Source: Cepaea nemoralis (lineage: Eukaryota; Mollusca; Gastropoda; Stylommatophora; Helicidae). Taken from it: a stretch of 64,000 nt of DNA. The position numbers and the translations under genes are program-made. Shown piece by piece: positions 58,948 through 64,000 of this stretch. Where the stretch lies: positions 62,001 to 126,000 of the forward strand of contig JACEFZ010027052.1 of the NCBI GenBank assembly GCA_014155875.1, given 5' to 3'. The notes beneath the pieces were generated by a model that saw only the letters and a program-made list of their open reading frames with translations, was not told where the DNA came from and made no database searches. Within the stretch, counting starts at the first letter, position 1, and each line of letters opens with the position of its first letter.

Positions 58948-59388
58948 TGTCAGAGCCTAGCTACGCAGCAACATCGTTACGGCACCCGGCGGACAAGAGT
59001 TGTCGGCTGGCGAGATTCTTACCTGACACGCGACCAGCGCTGACGACAGACGCACGCAAAGCCACGTGACCCCACGAGAGGCAGTGGACAGTGTGCGTGA
59101 TAGCTCAGACCAGGCTGGGACTGAACTCTGAACGGACGTGTGTGACGAGAGCAAGGCGTTTGTGTGAATCTCCGTGGTTGTAAGCTGAACGACTGATATC
59201 TTGAGCGCCAGACCTATGAGCTGTAATGTGGTTGTGAGTTATATGTTGTACATTGCTGTAATTATCGTTATGTATTTAATGTGGCAATAAATCCATAGAA
59301 CTTGTGTTGCTGTGTCTTACGTCGAATCACGTTGTACTTGTACTGTCTCACATGTGTTAGCCAACGAGCCTAATAGAAGATCCTGACA
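58948..59388 (+). repeat. 3' LTR, full length (441 bp)
   Basis: TGTCAG...CTGACA termini form a 6-bp inverted repeat, with AATAAA at about 59287. It contains the 215 bp missing from the 5' LTR and an E-box CACGTG near 59064. Homologous to the solo LTR at 14559-15089. Confidence 0.92.
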
Positions 59389-59705
59389 CCTCTCTTCCCA
59401 GGCATATACCCCTCCATTATTGTTCTCTCCAAACTTTCGTGACGTTTCAAGTGACCGAAATATTTCAATGTTCTTTGTTTTATCGTCTTTAATAGCCAAC
59501 CTTCTTCAATATTCAGCTCTTGAAGTATGGATGCATTTGTTCTTTACTTTATCCAAGATATTCTTAGAACCCACCTGTAACATTTATTTTCAAGGGCATT
59601 TATGCGCTGTTCGGCTTGTTCAGTAAGTGTCCAGGTCTCACAGGTATATGTTGCAATGGAAATGATGCATGCTCTTAAAAATCTAATTTGTGTAGTTCTA
59701 TCTGT
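59389..59705 (-). pseudogene. LINE reverse-transcriptase C-terminal relic (5' part)
   Basis: The minus strand reads ATYTCETWTLTEQAE, NALENKCYRWVLRISWIK, a stop, then FGHLKRHESLERTIMEGYMP and GKRG at the LTR junction. It continues at 51670. It was the target of the LTR element and was already degenerate. Confidence 0.78.
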
Positions 59706-60500
59706 CAAAGCCGGGTAGCGGGGTAGGGGTACCCCTACCTATCAAAGGAGAAGTAAGGTGCCTCCTTCCCTCCGCTAGCCTACGGGACACCCTTGGGCAA
59801 GGTGGAGTACCCGTTTAGGCCCCCCCCTCCAATAGGGTAACGTGAAGCCATGGGAGCAAGTGGTGGATTGGACTTGGGAGCAGCCGACAGATAGTTGTTG
59901 GTTATGGTTTCATGTCAGTGACGGTGGGCAGAGGATCTCTCAGTAGAGACAATGGCTACGGTCATCCGATCAGTATGGTCACTGCCAGGAAGGAAGAATG
60001 GTAGACTTCCCTCCTTATTGATTCCCGGGCAGAGGAGGCTCGTCAGCCTTGGTTGGTATCTCTTCTAAGAGAGGGAACTCTAAATCTCAAACCTCCGCTG
60101 CCTTGCGGGTATACCCATATGGGAAAGGCTTCGGGAGTAAACCCTGAGGACAAATCCGGAGATGGAGTCCCTAAGGCAGTTCCATGTTGTAAACAACATA
60201 GTTCTGGCAACTCCTGCGACGGCACCGATGCCAAGTTGCATTGGCTACTGCCTTTCCCTTGGTCAACATCGGCGACGTGGAGAGGGGGAACTTGCTACTG
60301 GGCAACAGCTGGTTCTCCGATTTCCATTGCCCAGGCTTGTGCCCTGAAGAGGTCACTTCAGCACCGCGTAAAGCGGTGACACAACACGGGAAGCAGCATT
60401 TGCCGGTTATAAGTCTTAATGCTCGATTGGCGTAGAGCAAGGCGCCAGGGGCTACTTCCGACGGTGGGAGAGATCATCGTATCTCACTAGACAGTATATT
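59706..60500 (+). mobile_element. 5' leader of a non-LTR retrotransposon
   Basis: A GC-richer stretch beginning GCCGGGTAGCGGGGTAGGGG, with CCTATCAAAGGAGAAGTAAG, also seen in degenerate form at 9330 and 12525. It precedes RT sequence on the same strand. It is not clearly coding, although open frames exist on both strands (for example 60053-60379). Confidence 0.55.
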
Positions 60501-61398
60501 TGTTTTGCTCGAGTAATCCTTAAAAGGTTACACATTCTTACTGAAAGAATCTACCCCGAATCACAGTGCGGATTTAGACCCAACAGGTCCACCATCGATA
60601 TGATTTTCTCACTCCGGCAGCTCCAAGAGAAGTGCAGAGAACAGAAGGAAGCCATTATATATTGCCTTCATCGACATCAAAAAGGCATTTGACCTCATGA
60701 GCAGAAACGGCCTTTTTTAAGATCCTTGAAAAGATAGGATGTCCACCCACCCTTCTTAGTCTCGTGAAATCATTTCACAAAAACATGCAGGGGACCGTTT
60801 TATTTGACGGCTAAACATCCCAGTCATTCAGCATCAGCAGTGGAGTAAAGCAGGGCTGCGTGCTTGCTCGTACACTTTTTGTATCTTCTTCGCCGTTCTC
60901 TTCAGGCAGGCATTTGGGACTGCCACTGAAGGCATATACCTCAATACAAGATCTGATAGCAAACTTTTTAACCCATCAAGACTCAAGGCAAAGACCAAAA
61001 TAAGATCAAGATGCGTAAGAGAACTACTTTTTGCAGATGATGCAGCACTGACTACTCATACAGCAGAAGATCTCTAACGGCTCATAGATCGTTTTGCAGC
61101 CGCCTGCAAAGACTTTGGGCTCACCATTAGCCTAAATAAAACACAGGTGATGGAACAAGATGCTGGTGCGCCTCCAGTCAGTCAAAATTTCTAATTACGA
61201 ATTGGATGTCGTCCACGATTTTGTATATTTGGGGTCGACAATATTAGATAATCTTTCATTAGAGACTAAGTCACACACCGAGACGTAAGATGGTGCATGA
61301 TGGTGGAAATGACCACGTGTTCACATGCACCTACTGTGGACGGACATTTACAGCGCGAATTGGCCTTATCAGTCACATTCGCTACCGCCATAGGTAAA
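60500..61398 (+). pseudogene. Decayed non-LTR reverse transcriptase with terminal C2H2 finger
   Basis: Broken plus-strand frames read QCGFRPNRSTIDMIFSLRQL, FIDIKKAFDLMSRNGLF, SSGVKQGCVLA, RELLFADDAALTTH (FADD box), LNKTQVM and FVYLGSTILD. After an internal deletion near 61280 comes TCTYCGRTFTARIGLISHIR, a C2H2 zinc finger at the protein's C-terminus, and a stop. At least three frameshifts make it inactive. The family resembles the element at 62165-63315, which has an equivalent but frameshifted finger. Confidence 0.8.
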
Positions 61399-61419
61399 AG
61401 TTATTATGCCTTTTTGAAG

Positions 61420-61950
61420 CACAAACTATCGTCTGTCAAGACGGCAAGGTGCCATTGATTCAAAACGTTTCACCTCCAAAGTTTCTTCACTAACATATAT
61501 TTCTTTCTCCATACGTGTTTGATCTGTATTCATTATCTTTGTTTTTGCTATGTTAAGATATAAGTATTTCAGGATCCTCGCCGGTGCTACGGAGTTAGTG
61601 CACTGAGTTGAGTTTCTCCAGACTCAGGTTTGAGTTAGGAGGAGAACGGAGCACTTATGGATTACACCCGTGTGCCGTGATGTTAATCCATCGACTGAAC
61701 TAAACTAAACTGAACTAAGATACAAGTTGTGATTTTCACTATTATTTTGGATTGAGGTTATTCTGTTTTCTATACCATTCTGTGTTGTGGATAGCAATAC
61801 TGTATCATCAGCATACCGAATCTCTGGTATGTCATGACCACCGACATTTTGGGCGTCATATTTGGCAATAGTAATCCACACGCAAATATCAATACAGCAA
61901 ACTAGAAGTGGGAGCACGTGTGTGGACAACGCTTGAATTCAAAGAGAGCC
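61420..61950 (-). pseudogene. Another RT fragment, interrupted by a LINE tail
   Basis: The minus strand reads DIPEIRYADDTVLLSTTQNG (YADD catalytic box) then SENHNLYL at 61728. It resumes at 61565 with NIAKTKIMNTDQTRMEKEIY. The insertion at 61566-61715 splits it. It is of a different RT family from its neighbours. Confidence 0.75.
61566..61715 (+). mobile_element. Short 5'-truncated LINE 3' end with (CTAAA)n tail
   Basis: A 12-bp TSD with one mismatch, TAAGATATAAGT at 61554-61565 and TAAGATACAAGT at 61716-61727, flanks it. It ends GTGTGCCGTGATGTTAATCC, then CTAAAC repeats, as at 16596-16656. The body contains GGAGCACTTATGGA, matching the end of the RNase H LINE at 22522-22640. Confidence 0.8.
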
Positions 61951-62164
61951 AACGCAACAACAAAACAAAAACAAAACAAAAACAAAACAAAAACAAATAC
62001 AACCAAACGCTGATGTTCCAGATTCTCAATGACAAGGGACAATAAGCCAACAAAGAGAACCGGCAAGAATGAACGGTTACTGTGTATGAGAGATGGACAG
62101 AAGCGACATAATCGAGTACCAAACGTTCACACTTCTCTCATGGATACATTCACCACGGGCTGAG
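61951..62164. other. No recognisable gene
   Basis: Contains an (ACAAAA)n run at about 61955-61995 and otherwise nothing recognised. Confidence 0.4.
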
Positions 62165-63315
62165 GATCTCGCCCAATATCAAAGTGAATGGTCATAGACT
62201 AAGTGTTGTGGACAAATTCACCTATCTTGGCAGCACTGTGTCACAAGCTGCCACAATTGATGACGAAGTGAATGCAAGAATCTCCAAGGCCAGTGCGGCC
62301 TTTGGCAGACTGTACAAGAATGTATGGGACAGAACTGGAATAAGCCTGCAAACAAAGCTGAAAGTCTATAAAGCAGTTGTTTTATCCACACTGCTATATG
62401 CTTCTTCTTCTTCTTCTTCTTCTTCTTCTTCTTCTTCTTCTTCTTCTTCTTCTTCTTCTTCTTCTTCTTCTTCTTCTTTCTTCTTCTTCTTCTTCTTCTT
62501 CTTCTTCTTCTTCTTCTTCTTCTTCTTCTTCTTCTTCTTCTTCTTCTTCTTCTTCTTCTTCTTCTTCTTCTTCTTCTTCTTCTTCTTTCGCTCGCTTATA
62601 ATATGTCTTTAAATGCAATGTTGTCTCTCGTTTGAATCTAACAGTCTTTCTTAGTTCACTCAGCGGTCCATAGAGTTTATCTTCCACTGTTGTCTCTCTA
62701 GGCCAGAAGGTTCGCCTGGATATTTTGTAGTTTGGGCGTGTGAGACCTGGACTGTTTATCAGCGACACGCTAGGAAATTAAACCACTTCCACACAGTCTG
62801 CCTTAGGAAGCTATTGACGATTTATTGGCAAGAGAAGATCCCAAACACTGAAGTCCTAGAAAGAACGTCCCTGCCCAGTATCCACACTCTACTATTTAAG
62901 AATCAGATTCGCTGGGCTGGTCACTTGACTCGCATGCCAGATCTCAGGCTCCCTAAACAATATTTTTTTACGGTGAGCTGCGCTGTGGTAAAAGCACCCA
63001 AGACGGCCAGAGGAAACGCTTTAAAGACACTGAAGATCTCACTAAAAGCTTTTGGAATTCATCACGATACTTGGGAGTCTGCTGCCAAAGACCGAAATTC
63101 ATCATTACGCAAGGGTGTAGTCACGTGTAAAGAAAACAGGAATGCAAGAGCTGTGAAACAGTCTGGAAAGAAAAATCACTGCAAAAGAACCTGCTCCTGG
63201 AACGTCAAGCATTCTTTGCCCACATTGTCAAAGAACATTTCAAGCCAAAATATGACCTTACCAGCCATCTTAGAACTCATGGCTCAAAACGTTCAACCCC
63301 ACTGGATGAAGTGAA
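62165..63315 (+). pseudogene. Non-LTR reverse-transcriptase C-terminal half, split by a nested LINE
   Basis: The plus strand reads FTYLGSTVSQAATIDDEVNA, LKVYKAVVLSTLLYA up to 62401 and, after the insertion, CETWTVYQRHARKLNHFHTV from 62739. It continues through IRWAGHLTRMPDLRLPKQ and a C-terminus whose frameshifted end resembles a C2H2 finger (KYDLTSHLRTH near 63255-63290). The host codon series YACETW is split at A/C. The N-terminal RT is not attached and it is inactive. Confidence 0.8.
62402..62735 (-). mobile_element. Nested 5'-truncated LINE with long (GAA)n tail
   Basis: The minus strand begins CCCAAACTACAAAATATCC and encodes TFWPRETTVEDKL, ending in about 60 GAA units (plus-strand CTT, 62402-62588). 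It matches 1398-1740. Only 1-3 bp are shared at the junctions, so no long TSD is visible. Confidence 0.82.
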
Positions 63316-63354
63316 TGGTCATCATCATTATTGATGGACAAACACCATAGGACC

Positions 63355-63612
63355 TGTTTTGCTTTATTATGACAGTGAATCTTGGAATGTAAATGAAAAA
63401 ATAAGGAAGAATTTGGAAGCAACAGAGATGTGGTTCCTGAGACGAATGTTGCGAATTCCTGGGATTGCCAGAGTATCTAAGAAAGATGCATGAATAGGCT
63501 AATGAAACTGGAAAATTATATTCAACAATAAGAGTGAGACAAACAGATGTCTTTGGACATGTGATGAGAAGAGAGGCATTGGAGAACATCGTGATGGCTG
63601 GAAAAGTCGAAC
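63355..63612 (+). pseudogene. RT C-terminal relic
   Basis: The plus strand reads LLYYDSESWNVNEKIRKNLE, EMWFLRRMLRIPGIARVSKKDA, a stop, then GHVMRREALENIVMAGKVEQ. A family Y-like C-terminus with stops. Confidence 0.65.
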
Positions 63613-63615
63613 AGA

Positions 63616-63790
63616 CTTTATTAGACTTTATTTTCAAAGGGTAACAAATTGGGCACGCAGGCCAGTCTTACATTCGGCCCTTCCAATCACTCATCTTTTT
63701 TTCATCAACAGTGCATAGGAAAAAACATTGTCACATGAATTTTGTAAACATAAACAATGCATATTACTATGTTATGTGACACATCCACCA
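63616..63790 (-). mobile_element. Dispersed short repeat 'W', copy 3
   Basis: W core GGGTAACAAATTGGGCACGC, CTTACATTCGGCCCTTCCAA, then AACATTGTCACATGAATTTT as in copy 2. CA-rich DNA follows to the window end. Confidence 0.6.
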
Positions 63791-64000
63791 CCCACCCACA
63801 CATCCCCCATTCACTCCAACTCCTCCACCCAACCACACATATAACCCACACACACATACATTCCCCCACCCATCCACCACATCCCTGCACCTACACATCT
63901 CCCCACCCACACACACCTCTCACCCACCACACATCCCATCCACCCACACCCCAAGCACACATACATTCCCCAACCCACACATCCCCCACCCACACACATC
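63779..64000. repeat. CCCACA/CATCC low-complexity repeat
   Basis: Irregular CCCACCCACACATC units, cut by the window edge. Minus-strand open frames rich in Val, Gly and Cys are artefacts. Confidence 0.85.

Larger units (their letters stand above)
51671..59388 (+). mobile_element. Gmr1-like Ty3/gypsy LTR retrotransposon, nearly intact
   Basis: The element is 7718 bp, starts TGTCAG and ends CTGACA, with a 5-bp TSD CCTCT at 51666-51670 and 59389-59393. It has a 226-bp 5' LTR, an 858-bp leader, one 1590-codon Gag-Pol frame, a 1.4-kb 3' non-coding stretch, a purine tract and a 441-bp 3' LTR. The shared parts of the LTRs look identical by eye, so the insertion is young. The 5' LTR has lost 215 bp, which probably silences this copy. 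There is no envelope frame. Confidence 0.92.

Noticed and set aside
60053..60440. Protein genes in the GC-richer stretch before the RT relic
   Set aside because: Open on both strands; the sequence matches the leader type of non-LTR elements (also at 9302 and 12495).

Overview
The window looks like repeat-rich chromosomal DNA from an invertebrate animal. There are no bacterial operons, but there are spliced exons with canonical GT/AG borders, several clades of non-LTR retrotransposon, Ty3/gypsy LTR elements, hAT and pogo/Tigger-type DNA elements, tRNA-derived SINE heads and very large minisatellites. The mix suggests a lophotrochozoan, most likely a mollusc and perhaps a gastropod. That placement is inference from the style of the elements, not from a diagnostic gene.

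The only host gene I can support is on the minus strand, in the middle of the window. Four exons (51115-51306, 43138-43395, 37271-37480, 34336-34560, in transcript order) each encode one complete six-cysteine Kazal protease-inhibitor domain followed by a Thr-rich linker. All four begin and end in phase 0. The first exon, signal peptide and 3' end were not found. The introns are packed with minisatellites (12, 20, 29, 38, 39, 46/47, 49 and 77 bp units) and retroelement insertions.

Region by region: 1-8 kb holds short retroposons and minisatellites with no recognisable gene. 8.4-13.4 kb is a tandem duplication of a composite retroelement block, with one copy split by a later LINE insertion. 13.9-16.7 kb holds a hAT-type MITE, a solo LTR, a tRNA-derived SINE head, a decayed pogo/Tigger element and a LINE tail. 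16.7-22.5 kb is AT-rich with nothing recognisable. 22.5-28.4 kb holds a LINE RNase H fragment and a decayed gypsy-type element. 28.9-31.6 kb is a 17-bp satellite. 31.6-34.3 kb is LINE debris and minisatellites. 34.3-51.3 kb is the Kazal gene. 51.5-59.7 kb is a nearly intact LTR retrotransposon inserted in an older reverse-transcriptase relic. 59.7-64 kb is nested non-LTR debris.

The most notable element is the LTR retrotransposon at 51671-59388. Its single 1590-codon Gag-Pol frame runs Gag, protease, integrase, reverse transcriptase, RNase H, so integrase precedes reverse transcriptase. That is the Gmr1-like arrangement within Ty3/gypsy. A second, diverged and broken element at 24933-28425 has the same order, and a solo LTR at 14559-15089 belongs to the same LTR family. 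The second notable structure is the minisatellite beside Kazal exon 51115-51306, whose 38-bp unit repeats the exon's own 5' splice site.
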